A model generated the notes under the pieces. That model made no database searches, was not told the origin of the DNA, and was given only the letters and a program-made list of their open reading frames with translations. A stretch of DNA of 44,749 nt. Origin: CAZLLE01 sp964560425. Its GTDB lineage: Bacteria > Campylobacterota > Campylobacteria > Campylobacterales > QNZT01. This document shows, piece by piece, positions 17,226 to 26,015 of this stretch. The stretch lies in NCBI GenBank assembly GCA_964560425.1, contig CAZLLE010000008.1, forward strand, positions 1-44,749, written 5' to 3'. A program made the translations under genes and the position numbers. Every line of letters begins with the position of its first letter. Position 1 is the first letter of the stretch.

Positions 17226-20186
17226 CTAATTGCTAAAACCAGCAGAACCATGAATATCTGATGTAGTCCAATTCTCAGCTCTGGAGTTATCACTATCTGG
17301 GTTAATCAAAATAACTGTTTTACCATTACCTTTAGCATCGGGCCAACTCTTATCATAACTAATAGAGTCAATCAATAAACCATTTTTATCAAAAACTCTT
17401 ATACTATCTTCACTACCTAGTCCAAAGTCAAGATTACCTACGGCTTTTACATTGGGATAGTGTTTCTTGAATAGTTCCAAATTACCTGCCAAAACAATAT
17501 ATTCACCTGCTTTTAATATAGTATTATTTGGTATTTTAAAAGAGCCAAATACCTTAGCATCTTTAATAATCCATGATGAAAGATCAATATCTTGAATATC
17601 ATTATTATAAAGCTCTATCCAATCTCCTGTTTTGAAGTTTTTATCTGAGTTGTAATTAAATTCATTAATAACTATTTTTGGTGCTTGAGCAGGTTCAAAA
17701 AATGGACCAATTGTCAAATTAGAGTTTAATAATATTTTTCTATTATTTCTTTTTGATCCATCACTCCACTGTACAAATCTATAACCATTATCTGGTACAG
17801 CTTTTAGAGTTACAGATACATTAGCAAAATATGGAGCACTAAAATTATCAGTTAATGGAACATCATCTATTAAAACTGTTCCATTTGCTACTTTTGGAAT
17901 TGTTAAATCCAAATTTACACTAAGATTAAAATGACTTTTGATATGGTCTCTTACATAAGGATTTCTCTCATATGCATAATTAATCATTCTCTGGATACTT
18001 GATTCCCACCTAGGTCTATTAAGTGGTTTTGAAAATTGTGGTTTCCAAAAAGCATAGTGTCTATCTATCTCTGGTTCAATTGCAGCCTTTGCCTTCAAGA
18101 TAGTCTCCTCAACTCTATTAGGCATAAATGTTGTATTTAGATGTGTCAAAAATCTACCAGCAAAATCACTTTTAAACTCTGGATTTTTTAATAAATTTGC
18201 AAAAATAACTGCTCTCCAGTCACCTTTTGTAATCCTAGCTAGAGTATCTGTATCCGTACTATATAGATCAACATAAAGACCTAATCCAAAATCAGTATCG
18301 TGTAGAAACCATCTCCATTTTGATTTATCATTTTTTTCTCTCCAAAAACGAACATTTTTCCCAAGCCAATCTGAATTTCCTATAAACACTTCAGTAATCA
18401 TATAGTTCATATACTCTACGGTATCAACCCTATTTTTAACAACATTATAAAACTCATCATTACTCAAATCATGTGATTTCACATAATCAACCAAATCTTT
18501 ATAATTATCTGTACTACCACTCATCAAAGCATTATCTATATCAGAGCCCCTAGTTTTTAATATATCTACATTATTAGGATCAGCTCCATGATTTGAAGAG
18601 AGATAATCTTTATTTGATTTTTCACGAATATTTAACATTCCCCAATATTGACCATTTATAAAGACTATAGCAGGTTCATAGGATTCATAATCAATATCCA
18701 TCATATCTTTTACAAGAGTATGTATTACACCATCGGTCATGAAAGCTTTTGTCCAATCATTTCCTGCATTTCTTAAAATAAAACTTTTGATCTCCTTGAT
18801 ATATGGCTTATATCTAAAGAGTGGATATTTAATTTTTTTAGAACCAAACTTATCTTTTGCATAAATAGCTAAAGATTTTTGTGGTTTGCTTCTACTATGA
18901 TCGCCATTAATTCTAAGACCAATATTTTCAGAAAATTGACTTTTCTGATCTCTAAAAAACTCTATACTTGCAGGTCTTACCCAATTTTGATTGTAGTTAG
19001 GATGAACATCATCCTCTTTATATGCTTTACCATTAGAGTCTGTTCCTACAACATGAATTCCTATTTTATCATCAAATAGATATTTTTCATCTACTCCAAT
19101 GGAGAAGACAGGAAGAGTCACACTCTCATCAATCAAATAAGTTTGACTGACAGGAGTACTCATAAATTGATTTGGTTGAATTGATCTTGCCCTAATAATT
19201 GTGGTTTTATTAATTTGAATTGGCGTAGTATATTGGTTAGATTTAGTAGTAGGAATAGATCCATCAGTGGTATAATATATCACACCTTTACCATCTTGAG
19301 TCAAAGTTATACTTTGTGTTCCTTTATAAAATCCACCTTTCTTTGAAAATATAGGTTTTTTAGTTTTCCATTTTTCACTATAAGCACTCTCATTTGCAGC
19401 CAATGGAGTAGGATTCATGTAGTAGATTTTATCACCAATTTTTGTACATGAAATATCACTTTTCTGTTTTTTGTAATCTATCTCATCTATCTTTTGACCA
19501 CCATAATCTGAAAGAATTACTTTTCCACCTGATGAACTTAAACTAAAATTAGTATGTAATCCACTATTTTCTTTATCTGCCCATATTAAAATATAATTTT
19601 TTGCAGCAATAGTCTTGGAAGGTATTTCCCATTTTGTAGGATTGTTTTCATCATCACTTAGATAATAACCATCTAAAGATATATTACTATCACTATTATT
19701 ATACAACTCAATCCAATCAGAAAACTGTTTAAAATCAGGATCTATATTTGTATTAACATTTGCTGTTAATATCTCATTTATACTAAGTCCTTCTCTAGGA
19801 GAAGCAGAAGAGACAAAATCTTGAATATAGATTTTTCGATCAACAGTTGTAGTATGACCATCTCTATCTGTAACCTCATAAGTTATTTTATATCTACCTG
19901 GCTGACTAAAATTAACAATGGAAGTCGTTTTAATAGATTGCGTCAGATCACCATCTTCATTATCAATAGCAGAGACTCCCTCATCTTCATAACTCTCTCC
20001 TATTGTTAAATAAACTTTTTTGTTTCCAACTATTGTAATAGCTGGAAACCCTTGTTCATATTGAGTTTGTAAATTAGAGTTTAAATTGTTTGAGGGAGGT
20101 ACACTACCCCCTCCTCCTCCGCCACAACTACTAAATGATAATAGTGTTGCGAAAACTATACTGAAGTGTTTTGTATTGATTTTCAT
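17226..20186 (-). CDS. CotH-type kinase lipoprotein with DUF5011 and two lamin-tail domains (paralogue 2)
   Basis: A 986-residue lipoprotein with lipobox FSSC at Cys21 followed by a poly-Gly linker. Domains: DUF5011/bacterial Ig-like (about 48-122: DEGVSAIDNEDGDLT); lamin-tail 1 (about 133-262); chitobiase C-terminal-like (about 280-350: IYYTTDGSIPTT); CotH (about 358-740: GLRINGDHSRSKPQKSLAIY, NGQYWGMLNIRE, WRWFLHDTDFGL with Asp630 and Asp632); an InlB-repeat-like module (FVQWSDGSKRNNR); and lamin-tail 2 to the end (INEFNYNSDKNFKTGDWIEL). It is probably held on the outer membrane, phosphorylating a surface or secreted substrate; this is inference. It starts 22 bases after the upstream paralogue and is a clear tandem relative of it, with the same domain order throughout. 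Confidence 0.9.
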   Translation of the reverse strand: MKINTKHFSIVFATLLSFSSCGGGGGGSVPPSNNLNSNLQTQYEQGFPAITIVGNKKVYLTIGESYEDEGVSAIDNEDGDLTQSIKTTSIVNFSQPGRYKITYEVTDRDGHTTTVDRKIYIQDFVSSASPREGLSINEILTANVNTNIDPDFKQFSDWIELYNNSDSNISLDGYYLSDDENNPTKWEIPSKTIAAKNYILIWADKENSGLHTNFSLSSSGGKVILSDYGGQKIDEIDYKKQKSDISCTKIGDKIYYMNPTPLAANESAYSEKWKTKKPIFSKKGGFYKGTQSITLTQDGKGVIYYTTDGSIPTTKSNQYTTPIQINKTTIIRARSIQPNQFMSTPVSQTYLIDESVTLPVFSIGVDEKYLFDDKIGIHVVGTDSNGKAYKEDDVHPNYNQNWVRPASIEFFRDQKSQFSENIGLRINGDHSRSKPQKSLAIYAKDKFGSKKIKYPLFRYKPYIKEIKSFILRNAGNDWTKAFMTDGVIHTLVKDMMDIDYESYEPAIVFINGQYWGMLNIREKSNKDYLSSNHGADPNNVDILKTRGSDIDNALMSGSTDNYKDLVDYVKSHDLSNDEFYNVVKNRVDTVEYMNYMITEVFIGNSDWLGKNVRFWREKNDKSKWRWFLHDTDFGLGLYVDLYSTDTDTLARITKGDWRAVIFANLLKNPEFKSDFAGRFLTHLNTTFMPNRVEETILKAKAAIEPEIDRHYAFWKPQFSKPLNRPRWESSIQRMINYAYERNPYVRDHIKSHFNLSVNLDLTIPKVANGTVLIDDVPLTDNFSAPYFANVSVTLKAVPDNGYRFVQWSDGSKRNNRKILLNSNLTIGPFFEPAQAPKIVINEFNYNSDKNFKTGDWIELYNNDIQDIDLSSWIIKDAKVFGSFKIPNNTILKAGEYIVLAGNLELFKKHYPNVKAVGNLDFGLGSEDSIRVFDKNGLLIDSISYDKSWPDAKGNGKTVILINPDSDNSRAENWTTSDIHGSAGFSN

Positions 20187-20208
20187 TTTTGTCCAATTTT
20201 ATATAATC

Positions 20209-23106
20209 TTAATTTTCAGAACCAGGAGTACCATAAAAGTCTACAACACTCCAATTTGAAGATTGAGAATTATCACTATCTGGACTATTCAAACTTAATA
20301 CATTTCCATTTTTATTTGCCTGTACCCAAGTCTCATCATAAGTTACTATATCAATTAGGGTAGAATCTTTATCAAATAACCTTATGCTATCTTCACTTCC
20401 TAGTCCAAAACTAAAATCACCTATTGCATTTACATCAGGATAACTTGTTTTAAAATCAACTAATCTATTTGTTAATACAATATATTCACCAGATTTTAAA
20501 ATTGTATTACTTGGCACAACAAAAGATCCAAACTGTTTTGCATCCTTAAGTTCCCAACCTGAAAGATCTATATCTTTACTATCGTTATTATAAAGTTCAA
20601 TCCAATCACCCATTTTAAGTTTTTTACTAGAGTTGTAGTTAAACTCATTGATAACTATTTTTGGTGTTGGTGCAGATTCAAAGATAGGAGTAAGATCTAG
20701 ATTAGAATCTAAAACAACCTCTCTACTATTTTGTGTTGATCCATCACTCCAACCAACAAATTTATAATCTACTTTTGGTACAGCTTTTATTCTTACTTTC
20801 ATACCAGTAAAATACTCACCACTAAATGGCTCTTCTAGCTTTACATCATCTACATATACATCACCATCTTGAGGGAGTTCTATTTGAAGAATATTATTTC
20901 CACTCAAATTAAAATAGGTACTTAGTTGCATACGAATAACAGAACCTCTCATTGAAGAAAATTCATATAATTCAGCAATACTTCCCCAACTTCCATTTTC
21001 CCAATCACCCCCACCTCTTCTAGGCCATTTAGCAAAATGTCTATCTATATCGGGTTTAATTACATTTTTTAATCTTGTAATAATAGTATCCATTCTATCT
21101 TGTTTAAAAGTTGTATTTAAGTAAGTAGTAAATCTACTTAAAAATTCATTTTTAAATTGGCTATTTGTCATTAGATTTCTAAATAGTTCTGTAGACCATA
21201 GTGGATTTTCATTATCTTTGATATTTGTAGTCGTCAAAGTTCTATAAAACCAATCTCTATTAGGATCATCAAAATCTTGATCAAGATCAAATAGTATCCA
21301 TCTCCATTTAGAACCCTCTTTTTGCTCTTTCCAATATTTCATGTTATTCCATGGCCAATCATCATTGCCTACAAATATTTCAGTAATCATAAGATTCATA
21401 AACTCTACAACATCTACCTTAGAAGAGACATATTGATACACTTGATCATTAGATAAATTATTATCCCTAACATAAGTCATCAACTCTGAATAATCTTTAT
21501 TTGAACCTTTAGATACAATCATATTATTATATAAAATATCAATCTTTTTAGGATCTACACCATGATTTGCTTCAAGATAATCATCGTTTGTCTTTTCACG
21601 AATATTTTGAATACCCCAATATTTACCATTGATAAAGACAACAGATGGTTGATATGCTTGATAATCTATATCCATAGTATCTTTGACAATAGTTTGAATA
21701 AGTCCATCTTTCATCATTGTGAAACCCCAATCATTTCCAGAGACTCTAAGACCAAAACTTTTTACTCTTTTGATATGTGGTTTTTGATCAAAAAGAGGAT
21801 ATTTAATTGATTTATTTCCATATTTATCTTTTGCATAAACGGCTAAAGATTTCTGGGCATAAGTTCTTGTAAAGTTACCAAACATTCTCAAACCTATATT
21901 TTCAGAAAACTGAGATTCACCATTTTTAATATACTCTACACTCGCAGGACGCATCCAACTCTCTGTAAAATTTGTATATATACCAATATCCTTATCATTT
22001 AAGTACTTATCATCTATTCCAATGGATACAATAGGTAGAGATATATTTTCATTAATCAAATAAGTTTGATTAACTACACTACTCATAAACATTTTACCCT
22101 CTATTGATCTAGCTCTAATAATAGTTGTTTTATTGATATCTATTGGTTGAGTATATATATTAGAATTGATTGTAGGAGTTGAACCATCTATTGTATAATA
22201 TATTGTTCCACCATCTTCTTGAGTTAGTGTAACTTTTTGTGAATTTGAATATGATCCACCATTTTGAGAAAATAGAGGCTCTTTTGTCTTCCACACTTCA
22301 CTATAAGCATTTTTATTTGCTTTTTGTGGTGTTGGATTCATATAATAAACTTTGTCACCAATTTTAGTACATGAAATATCGCTCTTTTGCTTTTTATACT
22401 CTATATCATCTACTTTTTGACCATTTCTATCTGAAAGGATTAATTTTCCACCTGATGAACCTAAATTAAAGTTAGTATGCAGTCCACCATCTTTTCCATC
22501 AGCCCATATTAAGAGATAACTATTTTTAGTGATATCAATACTCGGTATTCTCCATTTTTTAGGATTTTTTTCATCATCACTAAGATAATACCCTCCTATA
22601 TTCATATCACTATCACTATTATTATATAGCTCTATCCAATCTGAAAAATCTTTAAAATCTTGATCTATTAGAGTATCCGTATTAGCGGTTAAAACTTCAT
22701 TGATACTAAGTCCTTCTCTAGGAGTAGGAGAAGCGATAAAATCTTGAATATAAACCTTTCTTTTAGCAATAGCAACATGTCCATCTTTATCAGATACTTG
22801 ATAAATAATCTCATATTTACCAGGTTGGTTAAAATCTACTGTTGAAGTTACTTGAATCTTACTAGTCAAATCCCCATCTTGATTATCATAGGCTATTGCC
22901 CCTTCATCTTTATAAACCTCTTTATTTACTATTAAATGAACCTCTTTATCACCTACTAATTTAATAGATGGATATTTTGTATCTTGGTCTAATTGATCAA
23001 AAGCACCACTACTATTTTTATTATTGCTTCCGCTACTACTACCACAACCACTAAATGATAATAATGATGTTAAAAATATACTTATGTATATTCTATTTTT
23101 CTGCAT
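20209..23106 (-). CDS. CotH-type kinase lipoprotein with DUF5011 and two lamin-tail domains (paralogue 3)
   Basis: A 965-residue lipoprotein, first gene of the CotH operon. Signal ends FSGC with Cys21, then a Ser/Gly/Asn linker. DUF5011 at about 49-122 (DEGAIAYDNQDGDLT); lamin-tail 1 at about 132-262; chitobiase-like at about 278-350 (IYYTIDGSTPT); CotH at about 358-720 (GLRMFGNFTRTYAQKSLAVY, NGKYWGIQNIRE, WRWILFDLDQDFDDP with Asp607 and Asp609); InlB-repeat-like module (FVGWSDGSTQNSREV); lamin-tail 2 at the C-terminus (INEFNYNSSKKLKMGDWIEL). It is closely similar to the next gene over its whole length, so the pair probably arose by tandem duplication. AAAGGAA precedes the ATG. The promoter is uncertain: a TACTAT at 23151-23156 is the best -10 in reach. 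Confidence 0.9.
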   Translation of the reverse strand: MQKNRIYISIFLTSLLSFSGCGSSSGSNNKNSSGAFDQLDQDTKYPSIKLVGDKEVHLIVNKEVYKDEGAIAYDNQDGDLTSKIQVTSTVDFNQPGKYEIIYQVSDKDGHVAIAKRKVYIQDFIASPTPREGLSINEVLTANTDTLIDQDFKDFSDWIELYNNSDSDMNIGGYYLSDDEKNPKKWRIPSIDITKNSYLLIWADGKDGGLHTNFNLGSSGGKLILSDRNGQKVDDIEYKKQKSDISCTKIGDKVYYMNPTPQKANKNAYSEVWKTKEPLFSQNGGSYSNSQKVTLTQEDGGTIYYTIDGSTPTINSNIYTQPIDINKTTIIRARSIEGKMFMSSVVNQTYLINENISLPIVSIGIDDKYLNDKDIGIYTNFTESWMRPASVEYIKNGESQFSENIGLRMFGNFTRTYAQKSLAVYAKDKYGNKSIKYPLFDQKPHIKRVKSFGLRVSGNDWGFTMMKDGLIQTIVKDTMDIDYQAYQPSVVFINGKYWGIQNIREKTNDDYLEANHGVDPKKIDILYNNMIVSKGSNKDYSELMTYVRDNNLSNDQVYQYVSSKVDVVEFMNLMITEIFVGNDDWPWNNMKYWKEQKEGSKWRWILFDLDQDFDDPNRDWFYRTLTTTNIKDNENPLWSTELFRNLMTNSQFKNEFLSRFTTYLNTTFKQDRMDTIITRLKNVIKPDIDRHFAKWPRRGGGDWENGSWGSIAELYEFSSMRGSVIRMQLSTYFNLSGNNILQIELPQDGDVYVDDVKLEEPFSGEYFTGMKVRIKAVPKVDYKFVGWSDGSTQNSREVVLDSNLDLTPIFESAPTPKIVINEFNYNSSKKLKMGDWIELYNNDSKDIDLSGWELKDAKQFGSFVVPSNTILKSGEYIVLTNRLVDFKTSYPDVNAIGDFSFGLGSEDSIRLFDKDSTLIDIVTYDETWVQANKNGNVLSLNSPDSDNSQSSNWSVVDFYGTPGSEN

Positions 23107-23701
23107 AACTAATTCCTTTCAATGTATACTAAACTTTACTTTCACCGTTCATAGTAATATATTAATAATAAGTTAAAGCTTAACTTAAAGTATAAAAAAT
23201 TTTATGTTATTATTTTCATAATTTTTCTAATATTAATCAATAATAAAATATAAGTTATACGATAATTAAACATATAAAACCATCACACAAAAACCTCTTA
23301 TAATGCTTTTATTATGGGGATCTAAAGAGTAAATCTTATAATTTTAATACTTATAATAAATCAATGTTTAATATATTATATTTAAACTACTACAATCTTA
23401 AAATAAAATAAATGTTAATTAATTTTTATTAAAAAATAGTATAGTTTTTCATATTTGCATTAAATAATAACACTAAAGCTACAAAAAGAAACAAATTTTA
23501 CCTAATAAAATAAATTATACTATAAAAAATAGAACTTATCATTTGTACCTAATCATATTATTGACACTTTATGTAACATTTAAAAAATCATTTTTTTCTA
23601 TCAAATAAAATATAGCTATGTAATATATATATATTGTAAAAAAAAGAATAGAATTAATTTCTATTCTTTAGAATAATCCAATAATTACAAAGGTAAATTT
23701 A
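23107..23701. other. 595-bp very AT-rich divergent intergenic region
   Basis: No gene is visible. It separates the CotH operon from the exported phosphoesterase. It contains a 7+3+7 palindrome AAGTTAA-AGC-TTAACTT at 23170-23186; a plus-strand TATAAT at 23299-23304 with no downstream gene for almost 400 bases; a TTGACA at 23571-23576 with no -10 at normal spacing; and a TA-repeat at about 23620-23635 that may hold the phosphoesterase -10. It could be a large control region or hide a small RNA. I cannot show either. Confidence 0.5.
23643..23669. repeat. Perfect 11-bp hairpin upstream of the phosphoesterase gene
   Basis: AAAGAATAGAA (23643-23653) pairs with TTCTATTCTTT (23659-23669) around loop TTAAT. 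On the minus strand the stem is followed by eight T (the A-run at 23638-23645), so it could be an intrinsic terminator for leftward transcription. On the plus strand it would lie in the leader, about 33 bases before the ATG. Confidence 0.5.
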
Positions 23702-24712
23702 ATGTACGGTAAGTTTATTATTTTAGGTTCTATATTAGTTACTTTAACAGCACAAGCAACCGAGGAAATTCCTACAACAAAAAGATCAAAAATATTTTTT
23801 TCAAAACTCTTGGAAGATCTCAAACAAGTGCAACATAAATATAAAGAAAATAGCCATACAGATACTAAACCAATTAAGATTGCAATCTTAGGAGATCAAG
23901 GATTCAATGAAAGAACTAGAAAAATCTTAGAGATGGTTAAAAAAGAGGGAAGTGAACTACTAATAATTAATGGTGACTTTGATTGTACAGATAGCCCAAA
24001 AAAGTGGAAAGATATACACGCTAAAATACTAGGTAAAGATTTTCCTATAATCCCAGTAGCAGGTAATCATGATATAAAAAAGTGGGATGAATATAAAAAG
24101 GTGATTAAAGAGTGGGAATCTAACCCCAAACTATCTTGTAGTGGCGAAGCTGGTGAGCAAACTATATGTTCATATAAAGGAATAAAAATAGTATCAACAA
24201 CACCACATCTATTTAAAAAATATAATCATACAAAATATATTCATGAAGCATTTAAGAGTGATAATACAAATTGGAAAATATGCTCTTGGCATGAGAACAT
24301 GACAGATATGCAAACAGGAAAAAAAGGTAATGCAACAGGCTGGGGAGTATATCAGGAGTGTCTAAACAACGGTGCTTTAATCACAACAGGACATGAACAT
24401 GCATATGCAAGAACTTATCTTTTAAGTAATATAAAAGATAAAACCATTGCCAATTATAACTCTATTATGTCTCTTGAGAGAGGTCAAACAGTTGTTGCAC
24501 TATCTGGTGTTGGCGGAAAAACAGCTAGACCACAACTACATGATGGCTACTGGTGGGCAAATAGACAAAATAGAGATACTGGTCTTGTTGGAGGAGCTCT
24601 ATTTTGTACATTTAGAGTCGATAATGAACCAGATAAAGCGGAGTGCTACTTCAAAGATATAGAACAAGGTATTTTAGATAATTTTATTTTATGGAATAAT
24701 AGCAATCTTTAG
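23702..24712 (+). CDS. Exported calcineurin-like metallophosphoesterase
   Basis: A 336-residue protein with a signal peptide (about 1-19, cleavage after TAQA), so probably periplasmic. The metallophosphoesterase motifs are complete and in order: GD at 64-65, GDFD at 91-94, GNHD at 121-124, WHE at 196-198 and GHEHAY at 230-235. These supply the Asp, Asn and His ligands for a two-metal centre as in purple acid phosphatase-like enzymes. It should hydrolyse a phosphomonoester or diester. The substrate is unknown; the CotH kinases and VTC polymerase around it make a phosphoprotein or polyphosphate worth considering. AAAGG precedes the ATG. It is monocistronic, pointing into the end of the lamin-tail lipoprotein gene. 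Confidence 0.88.
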   Translation: MYGKFIILGSILVTLTAQATEEIPTTKRSKIFFSKLLEDLKQVQHKYKENSHTDTKPIKIAILGDQGFNERTRKILEMVKKEGSELLIINGDFDCTDSPKKWKDIHAKILGKDFPIIPVAGNHDIKKWDEYKKVIKEWESNPKLSCSGEAGEQTICSYKGIKIVSTTPHLFKKYNHTKYIHEAFKSDNTNWKICSWHENMTDMQTGKKGNATGWGVYQECLNNGALITTGHEHAYARTYLLSNIKDKTIANYNSIMSLERGQTVVALSGVGGKTARPQLHDGYWWANRQNRDTGLVGGALFCTFRVDNEPDKAECYFKDIEQGILDNFILWNNSNL

Positions 24713-24728
24713 GAGGTTTTACACCTCC
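24712..24728. terminator. Short GC hairpin between convergent genes
   Basis: GGAGGT (24712-24717) pairs with ACCTCC (24723-24728) around loop TTTAC, overlapping the last base of the phosphoesterase stop. It has no T-run on either side, so it is a weak terminator candidate, kept because it lies in the 22-base gap between two convergent genes. Confidence 0.4.
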
Positions 24729-24734
24729 CAAAAA

Positions 24735-25997
24735 TTAATTTACTGAATTTACAGCGTTTGGTGTTTGTATTTGTGTTTTAGTAAAATTATTATCGGCAAC
24801 TCTTGATAAAGAGACACCTTTTAATTTTCCAAAATCTTTAAAATCAATAATCTCATCATTATCATTATATAAGACAACACTATCACCGCTATCACTCAAT
24901 TTAAAATCTGTGTGAAAAGGAGCTTGTGTGGTATTTAAAGAGTCAGCAAAAACTACAAGATAACCATTTGCTGGAATCATTGTATCAACTGGAAATTTCC
25001 AATTTGAATTTGCTAACTTTTTTGAATCACTTAATCTAAAATTACTAATATCAGCATCCTGATTAGTTCTGTTGTATAGTTCAATCCAATCAAGTTTTTT
25101 TGTATCTTCTGTTGCAGAAGAGTTATTATCTGCAAAAATCTCATTAATTACCACATCATGAGAAGGAGCTATTACATAAGTTTTACTCTTCTCTTTACTT
25201 ATCAATTTATCATTTCCTGGCTCTTTAGATATCGCTTTTAGTGTTGTTTTATTTTCATTTATAGATATAGTCGCAGGTGATGGAGCAGAGGGGCTATCAA
25301 TGGTGACATCTGAACCATCTATGGTGTAATAGATTGTGGAACCATTCTCCGCTGTAAGAGTTACATCAAATGGGCTAGAGTAAACTCCTTCATCAACTGA
25401 AAATTCAGGTGTTTTGGAGAGAGCAAAAGCATCTGATCCATTTGTACTCTCTGGCGTAGGAGGTGTTGATAATATATACTCACCTTGAGAGTTTTTTGCA
25501 ATTGAAATATCTGATCCTGAAACTTTATAATCTTTAAGACTTAGAGATTCAATTATATTACCACTTGGATCATAAAGATAAACACTATCTTTATTTGATT
25601 TTAATTTAAAAGGAGCATGAAATGCTTGTGGATTTGGATTTGCTGTAACATTAAAATCATCGGCCCAAACTAAAACAAAACTTCCTGCATCAATTTTTGT
25701 ATTATTTGGAAATGTCCATTTAATTTTTTTCTTTGAATCACTCAGACCATATCCAGAGATATCTAAAGTTTTTGAGCCACTATTTTTTAATTCTACCCAA
25801 TCACTATATTCACCTAAATCAGGATCTACATTTGTAGTTTTATTATCTGCTAGTACCTCACTAATAATAAATCCTGTAGAGTTACTAGAAGTTTCATCAC
25901 CATTACCATTACTAGTACCATTATCACTACTGCTACTTCCCCCACAGCCAGAAAATGCTAACAATGCCACTAAAAGCATACCTGAATATTTAATCAT
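24735..25997 (-). CDS. Lipoprotein with two lamin-tail domains and no kinase domain
   Basis: A 420-residue lipoprotein with lipobox FSGC at Cys18 followed by a Ser/Gly/Asn linker. Lamin-tail 1 at about 42-170 (VLADNKTTNVDPDLGEYSDW, then KKIKWTFPNNTKIDAG); chitobiase C-terminal-like module at about 195-272 (IYYTIDGSD); lamin-tail 2 at about 275-415 (INEIFADNNSSATED, LDWIELYNRTNQ). The layout matches the first part of the 896-residue CotH protein at 30965, but the protein stops where the CotH domain would begin. It could be a binding partner, scaffold or substrate of the CotH kinases, or a paralogue that lost the kinase. It is the second gene of a two-gene operon, 18 bases after the beta-propeller lipoprotein gene. 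Confidence 0.85.
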   Translation of the reverse strand: MIKYSGMLLVALLAFSGCGGSSSSDNGTSNGNGDETSSNSTGFIISEVLADNKTTNVDPDLGEYSDWVELKNSGSKTLDISGYGLSDSKKKIKWTFPNNTKIDAGSFVLVWADDFNVTANPNPQAFHAPFKLKSNKDSVYLYDPSGNIIESLSLKDYKVSGSDISIAKNSQGEYILSTPPTPESTNGSDAFALSKTPEFSVDEGVYSSPFDVTLTAENGSTIYYTIDGSDVTIDSPSAPSPATISINENKTTLKAISKEPGNDKLISKEKSKTYVIAPSHDVVINEIFADNNSSATEDTKKLDWIELYNRTNQDADISNFRLSDSKKLANSNWKFPVDTMIPANGYLVVFADSLNTTQAPFHTDFKLSDSGDSVVLYNDNDEIIDFKDFGKLKGVSLSRVADNNFTKTQIQTPNAVNSVN

Positions 25998-26015
25998 ACT
26001 TATACCCTTTATTAT

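Noticed and set aside
17189..17293. 35-residue N-terminal extension of the 677-residue CotH protein
   Set aside because: It would overlap the end of the preceding gene, has no ribosome site, and would bury the clear lipoprotein signal that starts at 17188 behind AAGGAA.
20095..20130. G-rich tract in the poly-Gly linker of a CotH lipoprotein as a phase-variation switch
   Set aside because: The glycines are encoded by mixed codons and the longest pure G run is only about five bases, too short for slipped-strand switching.
23571..23576. TTGACA as a -35 for the phosphoesterase promoter
   Set aside because: No -10 lies at normal spacing, and promoters in this window do not appear to use a -35.
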